Source: an uncultured Bacteroidales bacterium (lineage in GTDB: Bacteria > Bacteroidota > Bacteroidia > Bacteroidales > Marinilabiliaceae). Taken from it: 19,216 nucleotides of DNA. The notes under the pieces were generated by a model. That model had not been told where the DNA came from. It was given only the letters and a program-made list of their open reading frames with translations, and made no database searches. Shown here piece by piece: positions 7,774 through 15,401 of the stretch. The stretch lies in assembly GCA_934725785.1 (NCBI GenBank), contig CAKVCS010000007.1:1-19216 (forward strand), read 5' to 3'. The position numbers and the translations under genes are program-made. Within the stretch, counting starts at the first letter, position 1; each line of letters opens with the position of its first letter.

Positions 7774-7792
7774 GATAATGAGAATTATTTGT
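7774..7792. promoter_or_regulatory. Fur-like box at the MFS start
   Basis: GATAATGAGAATTATTTGT matches 14 of 19 positions of the classical Fur box (GATAATGATAATCATTATC), with all mismatches but two at one end. It contains ATAAT-N4-ATTAT as a dyad and lies two bases upstream of the MFS start codon. A bound repressor here would block the start region. Whether Fur in this lineage uses this consensus is unknown. Confidence 0.3.
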
Positions 7793-7930
7793 AGCCAAAG
7801 TCGAAAGCCCGCAACAGAACACGCCCACCCTTACACGCCGACAACAGGCAAAAACCGCGCAGTAACAGAAAAGGCGGCAAAGCGTGCCACCCCGCACATG
7901 GGCGGGCGAATCAGCTGGCAAGAGAGGCGG

Positions 7931-7966
7931 GCAAAAAAAAAGCGTCCCAAAAAATTGGAACGCTTT
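7931..7966 (-). terminator. Intrinsic terminator of tRNA-Cys
   Basis: On the - strand AAAGCGTTCC (7957-7966) pairs with GGGACGCTTT (7939-7948), one wobble, and is followed by a run of T's. It begins nine bases after the tRNA and is a textbook intrinsic terminator. Confidence 0.9.
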
Positions 7967-7975
7967 ACCAAGTCG

Positions 7976-8047
7976 AGGTCGGTGGCGGATTCGAACCGCC
8001 GTGGACGGTTTTGCAGACCGTAGACTAAGCCACTCATCCAACCGACC
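7976..8047 (-). tRNA. tRNA-Cys (anticodon GCA)
   Basis: The 72-base gene folds into a full cloverleaf. The acceptor stem pairs GGTCGGT with ACCGACC over all 7 bp. The D arm has a short stem and a GG-containing loop. The anticodon stem is ACGGT/ACCGT around the loop CTGCAAA, giving anticodon GCA. There is a 4-base variable loop, and the T arm pairs GGCGG with CCGCC around TTCGAAT. The discriminator base is T73, the known identity element for cysteinyl-tRNA synthetase, which supports the assignment. CCA is not encoded and must be added after transcription. The gene forms its own transcription unit with a promoter 26 bases upstream and a strong terminator. Confidence 0.97.
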
Positions 8048-8072
8048 ATCAGTTGCTTCGTCTTAGCGAGTA

Positions 8073-8103
8073 CAAAGGTAGAGTTTTTTTCCTAATTGGC
8101 AAG
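8073..8103 (-). promoter_or_regulatory. Promoter of tRNA-Cys
   Basis: On the - strand, CTTG (8100-8103), exactly 19 bases, then TACCTTTG (8073-8080). The -7 box matches TAnnTTTG in full and the -33 box differs from TTTG by one base. It lies 26 bases upstream of the mature tRNA 5' end. This is the clearest Bacteroides-type promoter in the window. Confidence 0.8.
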
Positions 8104-8114
8104 GGCTGGCGCAA

Positions 8115-8160
8115 TAAAAAAGAGGCCCGCCAGGCATAAAGCTCAGCGGACCTCCTTTTA
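8115..8160 (-). terminator. Intrinsic terminator of glnS
   Basis: On the - strand GAGGTCCGC (8146-8154) pairs with GCGGGCCTC (8122-8130), one wobble, followed by TTTTTTA. It lies about 40 bases after the glnS stop and separates glnS from the tRNA promoter. Confidence 0.85.
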
Positions 8161-8192
8161 AAATAATATTCACAGGCAGTTACAGTCGTGCT

Positions 8193-9941
8193 TTACTTGG
8201 CCTTTGCCCAACTGTCCTTTAGCCCCACGGTCTTGTTGAAGACTGGATGCCCCGCAACAGCTGAGTCGGGATCAACGTTGAAATACCCGATGCGCTGGAA
8301 CTGCAGGTATGAGAGCGGCTTTTGACCGGCGGCAAACTCCTCGACATAGCACTCCTTGAGTACGTGCAGCGAGTCGGGGTTGATAATCTGTTTCATAGCC
8401 TCGACCGGCTCGCACTTCTGCTCGTCGATTATTGCCGCCATCTCGTCTCGCGGATTCTCGACTTTCCACAGCCTGTCGTAGAGCCTCACCTCGGCCTTTA
8501 CGCAGTGGTCCGCGCTGAGCCAATGGAGCGTACCCTTCACCTTACGGTCCGCGCCAGGCAGACCGCTGCGGCTCTCGGGGTCATATTCGCAATAGACCTC
8601 CTCAACCTCGCCCTTGTCGTTCTTCTTGCACCCCGTGCATTTCACTATGTAGGCATTCTTGAGGCGAACTTCGCCGCCAGGCGTCATGCGGAAGAACTTC
8701 TTGGGCGCATCCTCCATAAAGTCGTCGCGCTCCATCCACAGCGTCCGGCTGAATGCAATCTTGTGCCCTCCCTCCTCGGGAGCCTCGGGATTGTTCTGCG
8801 CGTCCATCATCTCCACCTGCCCCTCGGGGTAGTTGGTGACGACGAGCTTGACGGGGTTGAGCACGGCCGAGACCCGGGTGGCGCGCTTATTGAGGTCGTC
8901 CCGCACCGCGCTCTCAAGGAGCGAGAACTCGTTGAGCGCGTCGAACGTCGTGTAGCCTATCTTGTCAATGAAGTTTATTATTGACTGTGGGCTATAGCCG
9001 CGTCGGCGGAAGGCGCAAATGGTCGGCATGCGGGGGTCGTCCCATCCGGAGACGAGCCCGTTCTTAACGAGGGCGAGCAGGTTCCTTTTGCTCATCAGCG
9101 TGTAGCTGAGGTTGAGCTTGTTGAACTCAGTCTGTCGCGGGCGGTTGTCCTCAAGGTCTTCGCCCCTGGTCTGCTTAATCCAGTCGACGAAGAGGTCGTA
9201 GAGCGGGCGGTGCACCACGAACTCGAGCGTGCAGAGCGAGTGCGTCACCCCTTCGAAATAGTCACTCTGCCCATGGGCGAAGTCGTACATCGGGTACGCG
9301 TTCCACTTATTGCCAGTGCGGATGTGCGGGACGTTGAGCACACGGTAGATGATTGGGTCGCGGAAGTGCATATTGGGGTTTGCCATGTCGATTTTGGCTC
9401 GCAGAACCATCTTCCCTGGCTCCATTCGCCCGCTGTTCATCTCGTTGAAGAGGGCGAGGCTCTCCTCCACGGGGCGGTTGCGGAATAGGCTCTCGACACC
9501 CGGCTGGGTGGGCGTGCCCTTCTGCTCGGCAATCTGCTCGGCGGTCTGCTCGTCGACATACGCGCGGCCCTGCTTTATGAGTTCGACTGCAAAGTCCCAC
9601 AACTGTTGGAAATAGTCCGACGCATAGAAGATCCTGCCCCACTTGAAGCCGAGCCACTCGATGTCCTGCTTTATGGACTCAATGTACTCGGTCCCCTCCT
9701 TTATTGGGTTGGTGTCGTCGAAGCGGAGGTTGCAGACCCCGCCATACTTTTGCGCGACGCCAAAGTCGAGCGCAATTGCCTTTGCGTGACCTATGTGCAA
9801 ATAGCCATTGGGCTCTGGCGGGAAACGGGTTTGCACCCTTCCCCCATTCTTTCCGGCCTTGAGGTCTGCCTCAATCTTCTGGATGATGAAATTGCCCTGA
9901 CTCTCGTTCTTCTCGGAGGGCTCGGTATTGTTAGCGTTCAT
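8193..9941 (-). CDS. glnS: Glutaminyl-tRNA synthetase
   Basis: This 582-residue class I synthetase charges tRNA-Gln directly with glutamine; E. coli GlnRS is 554 residues. The Rossmann catalytic domain shows PPEPNGYLHIGHAKA with HIGH at 49-52. The second ATP signature is LMSKR around 282-286, a normal variant of KMSKS for GlnRS. Typical family stretches such as LRFDDTNP (72-79) are present, and the C-terminal half has the two beta-barrel anticodon-binding region. The features distinguish it from glutamyl-tRNA synthetase, and its presence suggests that direct Gln charging operates here. The start is ATG at 9941, giving an N-terminal extension (MNANNTEPSE) before the conserved core. It diverges from folB, has its own promoter and terminator, and is probably monocistronic. 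Confidence 0.97.
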   Translation of the reverse strand: MNANNTEPSEKNESQGNFIIQKIEADLKAGKNGGRVQTRFPPEPNGYLHIGHAKAIALDFGVAQKYGGVCNLRFDDTNPIKEGTEYIESIKQDIEWLGFKWGRIFYASDYFQQLWDFAVELIKQGRAYVDEQTAEQIAEQKGTPTQPGVESLFRNRPVEESLALFNEMNSGRMEPGKMVLRAKIDMANPNMHFRDPIIYRVLNVPHIRTGNKWNAYPMYDFAHGQSDYFEGVTHSLCTLEFVVHRPLYDLFVDWIKQTRGEDLEDNRPRQTEFNKLNLSYTLMSKRNLLALVKNGLVSGWDDPRMPTICAFRRRGYSPQSIINFIDKIGYTTFDALNEFSLLESAVRDDLNKRATRVSAVLNPVKLVVTNYPEGQVEMMDAQNNPEAPEEGGHKIAFSRTLWMERDDFMEDAPKKFFRMTPGGEVRLKNAYIVKCTGCKKNDKGEVEEVYCEYDPESRSGLPGADRKVKGTLHWLSADHCVKAEVRLYDRLWKVENPRDEMAAIIDEQKCEPVEAMKQIINPDSLHVLKECYVEEFAAGQKPLSYLQFQRIGYFNVDPDSAVAGHPVFNKTVGLKDSWAKAK

Positions 9942-9968
9942 CTACAAATCCAAGTTAGGTTACTATCC

Positions 9969-10001
9969 CAAAGTTAGTCAGAAAATTCGTATCTTGGCAA
10001 C
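9969..10001 (-). promoter_or_regulatory. Promoter of glnS
   Basis: On the - strand, GTTG (9998-10001), 21 bases, then TAACTTTG (9969-9976). The -7 box matches TAnnTTTG exactly; the -33 box is one base off TTTG and the spacing is slightly long. It lies 27 bases before the glnS ATG. Confidence 0.6.
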
Positions 10002-10062
10002 AGGACGAGCCGCGGACACGGCGAAACCGCACAAAACGGCCATCAATGTTAATTACTACACA

Positions 10063-10422
10063 ATGAAGATGACAATAGAGATCCGCGGGCTGCGGATTTA
10101 CTCACACCACGGCTGCTATGAAGAGGAGCGCCGCGTCGGCACAACGTTCGTCATTGACGCGGACCTGGAGGTCGACGCGACCCGCCCCGCCTCGACCGAC
10201 GACGTGGCGGACGCGTTAAACTACGTCGAGGCATGCGAGGCCATAGCCGGCGTCATGAGAAGGGAGCATCACCTGCTCGAGGCTCTCGCAGCGGACATGG
10301 CGGAGGTGCTCAGGTCCGGCTTTGCCAGCAAAGGCCTGGCGGGCGGATGGGTCAAAATATCAAAACTAAGCCCGCCAATAGGCATGGAGATGGCATCCGT
10401 GGCGGTAAAGGCGGACATATAG
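10063..10422 (+). CDS. folB: Dihydroneopterin aldolase
   Basis: The 119-residue protein is a FolB, which cleaves 7,8-dihydroneopterin to 6-hydroxymethyl-dihydropterin and glycolaldehyde in folate synthesis. Family hallmarks are IRGLRIYSHHGCYEEER (7-23) with the active-site glutamate around 21-22, DDVADALNY (46-54), HLLEALA (70-76), and the catalytic lysine K101 before a Pro-Pro (KLSPPI). Length is normal for the octameric family. The frame stays open upstream to 9928, but that start would overlap glnS on the other strand and add 45 unrelated residues. ATG at 10063 gives the standard N-terminus; a second ATG at 10069 is also possible. No other folate genes are nearby. The gene is divergent from glnS and convergent with lspA. 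Confidence 0.95.
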   Translation: MKMTIEIRGLRIYSHHGCYEEERRVGTTFVIDADLEVDATRPASTDDVADALNYVEACEAIAGVMRREHHLLEALAADMAEVLRSGFASKGLAGGWVKISKLSPPIGMEMASVAVKADI

Positions 10423-10447
10423 TTCGGCGGAAAGGGGAAATCGGAGG

Positions 10448-10483
10448 AAGGCGCGCCCCCGGCAGAGGCCGGGAGCGCGCCTT
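10448..10483. terminator. Bidirectional terminator between folB and lspA
   Basis: AAGGCGCGC (10448-10456) and CCCGGC (10458-10463) pair with GCCGGG (10468-10473) and GCGCGCCTT (10475-10483), with one internal mismatch and an AGAG loop. This very stable 15-bp stem lies 25 bases after the folB stop and 63 bases after the lspA stop. The T-tract is weak on both strands. Confidence 0.75.
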
Positions 10484-10546
10484 AAACATTTTCGCCCGCA
10501 GAGTTCACAGCACTGCCGCGGGGGCGGGCGCCCTTATGGTCAAGGT

Positions 10547-11179
10547 CTACTTGGAGTCTTCGCCCGCTATGCGGCTCAGCTCGCCGCGGAAAAAGATTAT
10601 CAGACAGGCTATGCCGACGCATATGGCAGAGTCCGCAACGTTGAAGACGGGACTGAAGAAGAGAAACGACCGGCCTCCGCAGAATGGCAGGAAGTCGGGG
10701 TAATGCCCGCTGAAGATAGGGAAGAAGAGCATATCGACCACCTTGCCGTGAAGCCAAGGGCCGTATCCACCCCCATCGGGGAAGAGGGTGGCCACCTGAC
10801 CCCACGACGAGTCGAAAATGACGCCATAGAACACAGAGTCTATAATGTTGCCGACCGCCCCCGCGAAGACGAGGGCCACGCAAGCCACGTAGCCCGCCGC
10901 CTCCTTGCCGGCACGGCACAGCTTGACGAGATACCACCCAATTACGCCAATGGCGACGAGGCGGAAAAGAGACAGCGCCATCTTGCCCCAGCTGTCGCCC
11001 GAGAGCTGCATGCCAAAGGCCATGCCGTTGTTCTCGACAAAATGGAGGCGGAACCAGTCTCCCAGGACCTTAACCTCCTCGCCGAGCTCGAAATGGGTCT
11101 TTATGTAGAACTTTGACGCTTGGTCGACTATCAGGACCGCCGCTATTACGAAAATGGCAATTTTTGAATTCCGTGTCAA
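10547..11179 (-). CDS. lspA: Lipoprotein signal peptidase (signal peptidase II)
   Basis: This 210-residue inner-membrane aspartyl protease removes signal peptides from diacylglyceryl-modified prolipoproteins. The family blocks are present: VDQASKFY at 18-25, FVENNGMAFG at 47-56, GNIIDS with catalytic D114, and VFNVADS with catalytic D183. Several hydrophobic segments match the four-helix fold (about 7-25, 68-86, 97-118, 184-201). The two catalytic aspartates are 69 residues apart, much more than in E. coli or Pseudomonas enzymes, because of an insertion (about 121-178) rich in Gly and aromatic residues. The start is TTG at 11179: a TAG lies seven codons upstream, no in-frame ATG lies between, and the TTG gives the expected short N-terminus. 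The gene follows the dksA-like gene by 96 bases and is probably co-transcribed with it. The lipoprotein at 15847-17733 would be one of its substrates. Confidence 0.95.
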   Translation of the reverse strand: MTRNSKIAIFVIAAVLIVDQASKFYIKTHFELGEEVKVLGDWFRLHFVENNGMAFGMQLSGDSWGKMALSLFRLVAIGVIGWYLVKLCRAGKEAAGYVACVALVFAGAVGNIIDSVFYGVIFDSSWGQVATLFPDGGGYGPWLHGKVVDMLFFPIFSGHYPDFLPFCGGRSFLFFSPVFNVADSAICVGIACLIIFFRGELSRIAGEDSK

Positions 11180-11275
11180 AATATCAGTGCGTTTTTGCTA
11201 TGTTGAACCATGGCGAGGCTCAGCCCGCCGGAGAAGCGCGTTGGCATTCACCCGAGTTCGCTAAGAGCCTTCGGC

Positions 11276-11659
11276 CTATTTGCCCCTGCCCTTCTCTTTG
11301 GCCTCGATGGATAGAGTCGCGTGAGGCACGGCGCGGAGCCTCTCTTTGGGGATGAGCTTGCCGGTCTCCCTGCAGATGCCATACGTCTTGTTCTCAATAC
11401 GCACGAGGGCGGCCTGCAGGTTCGAGATGAACTTCTGCTGCCTCTCCGCCATGCGGCAAGCCTCCTCTTTTGTCAGCAGGCTCTGCCCTTCCTCGAGCGC
11501 GTGGAACGTAGGCGAGGTGTCTTGAGTGTCGTTAACATCCCCGTGTGTTATTTCATTACGGTATACCTCGAAATCGCGCTTAGCCTTCTCAAGTTTCTCG
11601 AGGATAATCTCCTTGAACTCCTGGAGTTCCTCATCGGAGTAACGAGTTTTTTCGGCCAT
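11276..11659 (-). CDS. DksA/TraR-family protein with degenerate zinc finger
   Basis: The 127-residue protein aligns with the DksA/TraR family, cytoplasmic proteins that bind RNA polymerase through its secondary channel. Residues about 8-90 are predicted helical and coiled-coil-like. The C-terminal block TYGICRETGKLIPKERLRAVP (92-112) is the family signature. The zinc site is largely lost: C96 remains, but the other three Cys positions are T99, S117 and A120. The acidic tip pattern of E. coli DksA (DxxDxA) is not evident either, the region reading DTQDTSPTFHALEEGQ. I recall Bacteroidetes homologues with the same TGKLIPKERL block, so this is probably a lineage-typical variant rather than a decayed gene. 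A role in transcription control is inferred from the family only. It lies between ileS and lspA, an order I associate with Bacteroidales. Confidence 0.88.
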   Translation of the reverse strand: MAEKTRYSDEELQEFKEIILEKLEKAKRDFEVYRNEITHGDVNDTQDTSPTFHALEEGQSLLTKEEACRMAERQQKFISNLQAALVRIENKTYGICRETGKLIPKERLRAVPHATLSIEAKEKGRGK

Positions 11660-11770
11660 GACAAATTAATGTATTATGGTATTGGTTGAGGGGCCACCAT
11701 CGTCAGAGGTTGGGGAGGGCGCCATCTGCGCGGGCCATTAGTTTGGGTTGATTAGCTCGGATAGTTGAAA

Positions 11771-11804
11771 TTGCGCCCGCGGGTGTTAAATCCCGTGGGC
11801 GCAA
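11771..11804 (-). terminator. Terminator after ileS
   Basis: TTGCGCCC (11771-11778) and CGGG (11780-11783) pair with CCCG (11792-11795) and GGGCGCAA (11797-11804) around an 8-base AT loop; one internal mismatch on the transcribed strand. It starts four bases after the ileS stop and is followed on the - strand by TTTC. It may partly separate ileS from the dksA-like and lspA genes. Confidence 0.75.
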
Positions 11805-11808
11805 GGTC

Positions 11809-14800
11809 TTATACTTTCTGAACCGCCACAAGGAGCGTCAGGCTGTCATCGAGCTCGACGCTCACCGCGGTGTCGGGCGATACTCCCGGGTCGACCGAGA
11901 CGGATGTCGCGAGGGTCTGGGACGCGATGTACGCGGCGTAGTCGCGTACGGCCTCGTCGGTCTGAGCGCAGGGCTGGATGCTGACCTTGATTTTGTCGGT
12001 CACATCGAAACCGGAGTCCTTGCGGATGTTCTGTATGCGGTTGATGAACTCGCGGGCTATGCCCTCCTTTCGCAGCTCGGGGGTGACCTCGATGTCGAGA
12101 GCTACGGTCAGGCTGCCGTCGTTGGCGACGAGCCATCCCGGGATATCCTCGGAAATGACTTCGGCGTCGCCAGCCTCGATGGAGACGGACTGTCCTGCCA
12201 CCGTGAGAGGGAACGAGCCATTCTTCTCGAACTGGGCGATGTCGTGGGTAGTCATCTTGGCCATTTCGGCGGCTATGCCTTTCATGAGCTTGCCATACTT
12301 GGGGCCGAGAGCCTTGAAGTTGGGCTTAATCCTCTTCTTGAGCACGCCGTCGTCCTCAGTCACGAATTGGAGCTCCTTGACGTTGACCTCCGTGAGGATG
12401 AGATTCTTGATAGACTCGACCTGAGCCTTGAACGCCTCGTCGGAAGCCGGGATCATAATCTTGGCGAGCGGCTGGCGCACCTTGATGTTGACCTTTCGGC
12501 GGAGAGCGAGAATCATGGACGAGAGGCTCTGGGCATAGCCCATTCTCTCCTCGAGCGGCTTGTCGACGAGGTTGGGGTCGGAGGCTGGCCACTCGGCAAG
12601 GTGGACGGTCTTGGACTTGTCGCCCACGAGGTCGCGGTAAATCCGGTCTGTGATGAACGGCGCAATTGGCGCGGCCATCACAGAGACTTTCTTGAGGCAC
12701 TCGAAGAGGGTCTGGTAGGCCGCGAGCTTGTCGGAGTCCATCGTCCCGCCCCAGAAACGCTTGCGGTTGAGGCGTACGTACCAGTTGGAGAGGTTCTCCA
12801 TGACGAAGTCCTGAATGGCGCGGCCTGCCCTGGTGGGCTCGTAGCTCTCCATGGCATCGGAGACCTCGGCCACGAGGGTGTTGAGGAGGGATATTATCCA
12901 CCTGTCAATCTCGGGTCGCTCGGACACGGGGACATGCGGCTCATCGCCCGTGAAGCCGTCGATGTTGGCGTAGAGGGCGAAGAAAGAGTATGTGTTATAG
13001 AGTGTGCCGAAGAACTTGCGGCGGACTTCGTCAACTCCCGCCACATCGAACTTGAGGTTGTCCCATGGCTGGGCGTTGGTAATCATGTACCAGCGCAGCG
13101 GGTCGGGCCCGTATTTCTCAATGACCTCGAACGGGTCGATGGCGTTGCCGAGGCGCTTGCTCATCTTGTTGCCGTTCTTGTCGAGGACGAGGCCGTTCGA
13201 AATGACATTCTTGAAAGCCACGCTGTCGAAGCACATGGTGGCTATGGCGTGGAGCGTGAAGAACCACCCTCGGGTCTGATCCACGCCCTCGGCGATGAAG
13301 TCGGCGGGGAACATGTCGGACGGTTTGGCATTACCGCCCTCCGGGAAGAGGTCTTTATGCTCAAACGGGTAGTGCTGCTGGGCGTAGGGCATCGAGCCGC
13401 TGTCGAACCAGACGTCGACGAGGTCGGGTTCGCGGCGCATTGGCTTGCCGCTCTTGGATACGAGGACTACGCCATCGATGTAAGGGCGGTGGAGGTCGAT
13501 ATTCTCGGGGGCGTAATTGGACGCCGAGAAGTCGCCCACCTTGAACTTCTTGTAGGGGTTCTCTGTCATGACCCCTGCCTTGACGGCCTTGTCAATCTCG
13601 GCCATAAGCTCCTCCATCGAGCCTATGCATGTCTCCTCCTTGCCGTCCTCGGTGCGCCATATGGGCAGCGGGGTGCCCCAGAACCTTGAGCGGCTGAGGT
13701 TCCAGTCCTGGAGGTTCTCGAGCCAGTTGCCGAATCGGCCGGAACCCGTGTATGACGGTTTCCAGTTTATGGTGTTGTTGAGCTCTATGAGACGATCCTT
13801 GACAGCCGTGGTCTTGATGAACCACGAGTCGAGCGGATAGTAGAGGACGGGCTTGTCCGTACGCCAGCAGTGTGGGTAGCTGTGGACGTGCTTGGCTATC
13901 TTGAAGCACTTGTTCTCGGCCTTGAGCTTCATGCAGATGTCAAGGTCGAGCGTAGGCGCGTCGGCTGGCAGGGAGTCGTCGTAGGCGTTCTTGACGAAGC
14001 GTCCGGCGAACTCGCCATAGGCATTGGCGTCGATGAAATTGGCGACGTATTCGGGGTCAAGCTCGTCAATTGTCGCGAAGCGTCCCCGCTTGTCGACCAT
14101 GGGCATCTGCTTGCCGTCTTTGTCGATGAACATGAGGGGGACGATTCCGTAGTTGCGGGCCACGCGGGCGTCGTCGGCGCCGAAGTTAGGGGCGATGTGC
14201 ACAATGCCCGTACCGTCGGACGTGGTGACGTAGTCGCCCGAGATGACCTCAAAAGCCTTGCCGTCGGGCTTGGCGAACGGGAGGAGCTGCTCGTACTTGA
14301 TGCCGATGAGCTCCTTGCCCGCGAACTCGGCAAGTACGGAGAATGGGATTTTCTTGTTGCCCGGCTTGTAGTCTTCAAAGCCATGGTCTTGCATCTCCAT
14401 GTCGAAATAGGAAGGCACAAGATCTTTGGCTATCATCACGACCTCGGGTGTTCCGCTATATGGGTTGAAAGTCTTGACGAACTGGTATACAATCTTCTCG
14501 CCGACGCAGAGCGCGGTGTTGGAGGGGAGAGTCCAAGGCGTGGTGGTCCATGCGAGGAAGAAGACTGGAAGCCCGGCCGCGAGGGAGTACAGGTTCTCGC
14601 TCTTAGAATCTCGGACGATGGCGAACTGGGCCGTGACGGTCGTGTCCTTGACGTCGCGGTAGCATCCGGGCTGGTTCAGCTCATGGCTGGAGAGACCGGT
14701 GCCGGCAGCGGGCGAATAGGGTTGGATGGTGTAGCCCTTGTAGAGCAACCCCTTGTCGTAGAGTCGCTTGAGGAGCCACCAGAGGCTCTCTATGTAACGA

Positions 14801-15264
14801 TTGTCGTAGGTGATGTAGGGGTCGGCCATGTCGACCCAGTAGCCCATCTTGTCAGTGAGGTCGGCCCAGAGGTCGATGTATTTCATGACCTCCTTGCGGC
14901 ACGCGGCATTGTACTCGTCGACGGAGATTTTGCCGCCGATGTCCTCCTTGGTTATGCCGAGCATCTTCTCGACGCCGAGCTCAACGGGAAGCCCGTGGGT
15001 GTCCCATCCCGCCTTGCGCTCGACCCTGAAGCCCTTCTGCGTCTTGTATCGGCAGAAGGCGTCCTTGATTGTGCGGGCCATTACATGGTGGATGCCAGGT
15101 TTCCCATTTGCCGAAGGGGGGCCGTCGTAGAATACGAAATTAGGATGGCCTTCGCGCTCTTTCAGGCAGTTGCGGAACGCGTCCTCTCGCTTCCACTGCT
15201 CGAGGATCTCTTTGCTGGCCTGCGTAAGGTCCAGGCCTTTGTATTCGGCAAATCTCTTGCTCAT
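11809..15264 (-). CDS. ileS: Isoleucyl-tRNA synthetase
   Basis: This 1151-residue class I synthetase charges tRNA-Ile and edits misactivated valine. The first ATP signature is GIHH at 57-60 (in SANGKPGIHHVMARTIKD) and the second is KMSKRLGN starting at 700. The editing domain (CP1) lies between them, with TTPWTLPSNT at 241-250 and GTGIVHIAPNFGADD at 351-365. The tryptophan-rich RSRFWGTPLPIW block is at 525-536, and the anticodon-binding domain fills the region after about 780. It is about 200 residues longer than the E. coli enzyme (938). The last 300 residues lack the CxxC pairs of a C-terminal zinc finger; this longer, zinc-free form resembles eukaryotic and type-2 enzymes and is, as I recall, normal for Bacteroidetes. 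The start ATG at 15264 gives MSKRFAEYKGLDL, the standard N-terminus. Confidence 0.97.
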   Translation of the reverse strand: MSKRFAEYKGLDLTQASKEILEQWKREDAFRNCLKEREGHPNFVFYDGPPSANGKPGIHHVMARTIKDAFCRYKTQKGFRVERKAGWDTHGLPVELGVEKMLGITKEDIGGKISVDEYNAACRKEVMKYIDLWADLTDKMGYWVDMADPYITYDNRYIESLWWLLKRLYDKGLLYKGYTIQPYSPAAGTGLSSHELNQPGCYRDVKDTTVTAQFAIVRDSKSENLYSLAAGLPVFFLAWTTTPWTLPSNTALCVGEKIVYQFVKTFNPYSGTPEVVMIAKDLVPSYFDMEMQDHGFEDYKPGNKKIPFSVLAEFAGKELIGIKYEQLLPFAKPDGKAFEVISGDYVTTSDGTGIVHIAPNFGADDARVARNYGIVPLMFIDKDGKQMPMVDKRGRFATIDELDPEYVANFIDANAYGEFAGRFVKNAYDDSLPADAPTLDLDICMKLKAENKCFKIAKHVHSYPHCWRTDKPVLYYPLDSWFIKTTAVKDRLIELNNTINWKPSYTGSGRFGNWLENLQDWNLSRSRFWGTPLPIWRTEDGKEETCIGSMEELMAEIDKAVKAGVMTENPYKKFKVGDFSASNYAPENIDLHRPYIDGVVLVSKSGKPMRREPDLVDVWFDSGSMPYAQQHYPFEHKDLFPEGGNAKPSDMFPADFIAEGVDQTRGWFFTLHAIATMCFDSVAFKNVISNGLVLDKNGNKMSKRLGNAIDPFEVIEKYGPDPLRWYMITNAQPWDNLKFDVAGVDEVRRKFFGTLYNTYSFFALYANIDGFTGDEPHVPVSERPEIDRWIISLLNTLVAEVSDAMESYEPTRAGRAIQDFVMENLSNWYVRLNRKRFWGGTMDSDKLAAYQTLFECLKKVSVMAAPIAPFITDRIYRDLVGDKSKTVHLAEWPASDPNLVDKPLEERMGYAQSLSSMILALRRKVNIKVRQPLAKIMIPASDEAFKAQVESIKNLILTEVNVKELQFVTEDDGVLKKRIKPNFKALGPKYGKLMKGIAAEMAKMTTHDIAQFEKNGSFPLTVAGQSVSIEAGDAEVISEDIPGWLVANDGSLTVALDIEVTPELRKEGIAREFINRIQNIRKDSGFDVTDKIKVSIQPCAQTDEAVRDYAAYIASQTLATSVSVDPGVSPDTAVSVELDDSLTLLVAVQKV

Positions 15265-15349
15265 TGTTATTTATGGGTTGAACGCCCTGACGAGTGCGAG
15301 TTGGCGGCAGTGCGCCACGGGCTACAAGCGCCCACGCTTCAAGGGCGTG

Positions 15350-15381
15350 CGAATTTAGCAAAAAAAAGGCAGTTTGTCAAC
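15350..15381 (-). promoter_or_regulatory. Candidate ileS promoter
   Basis: On the - strand, GTTG (15378-15381), 20 bases including a run of eight T's, then TAAATTCG (15350-15357). Each box is one base off the Bacteroides consensus. It lies about 86 bases before the ileS ATG. The leader can form small hairpins (CACGC/GCGTG near 15330-15349), but I see no T-box features. Confidence 0.5.
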
Positions 15382-15401
15382 GGAGCGAGGCGTGGCCTAG
15401 G

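Noticed and set aside
7772..8041. N-terminal extension of the MFS frame (90 codons)
   Set aside because: It crosses the tRNA-Cys gene and its terminator and lacks membrane-protein character; ATG at 7771 gives the family N-terminus.
9928..10062. Upstream extension of folB
   Set aside because: It overlaps the glnS start and promoter on the other strand and adds residues not found in FolB.
12244..13689. 481-codon frame on the + strand opposite ileS
   Set aside because: Same reason: a shadow of ileS codon structure with no domain or start signal.
15265..15349. T-box or other riboswitch in the ileS leader
   Set aside because: Leader is short, with only small hairpins and no T-box sequence or specifier loop visible.
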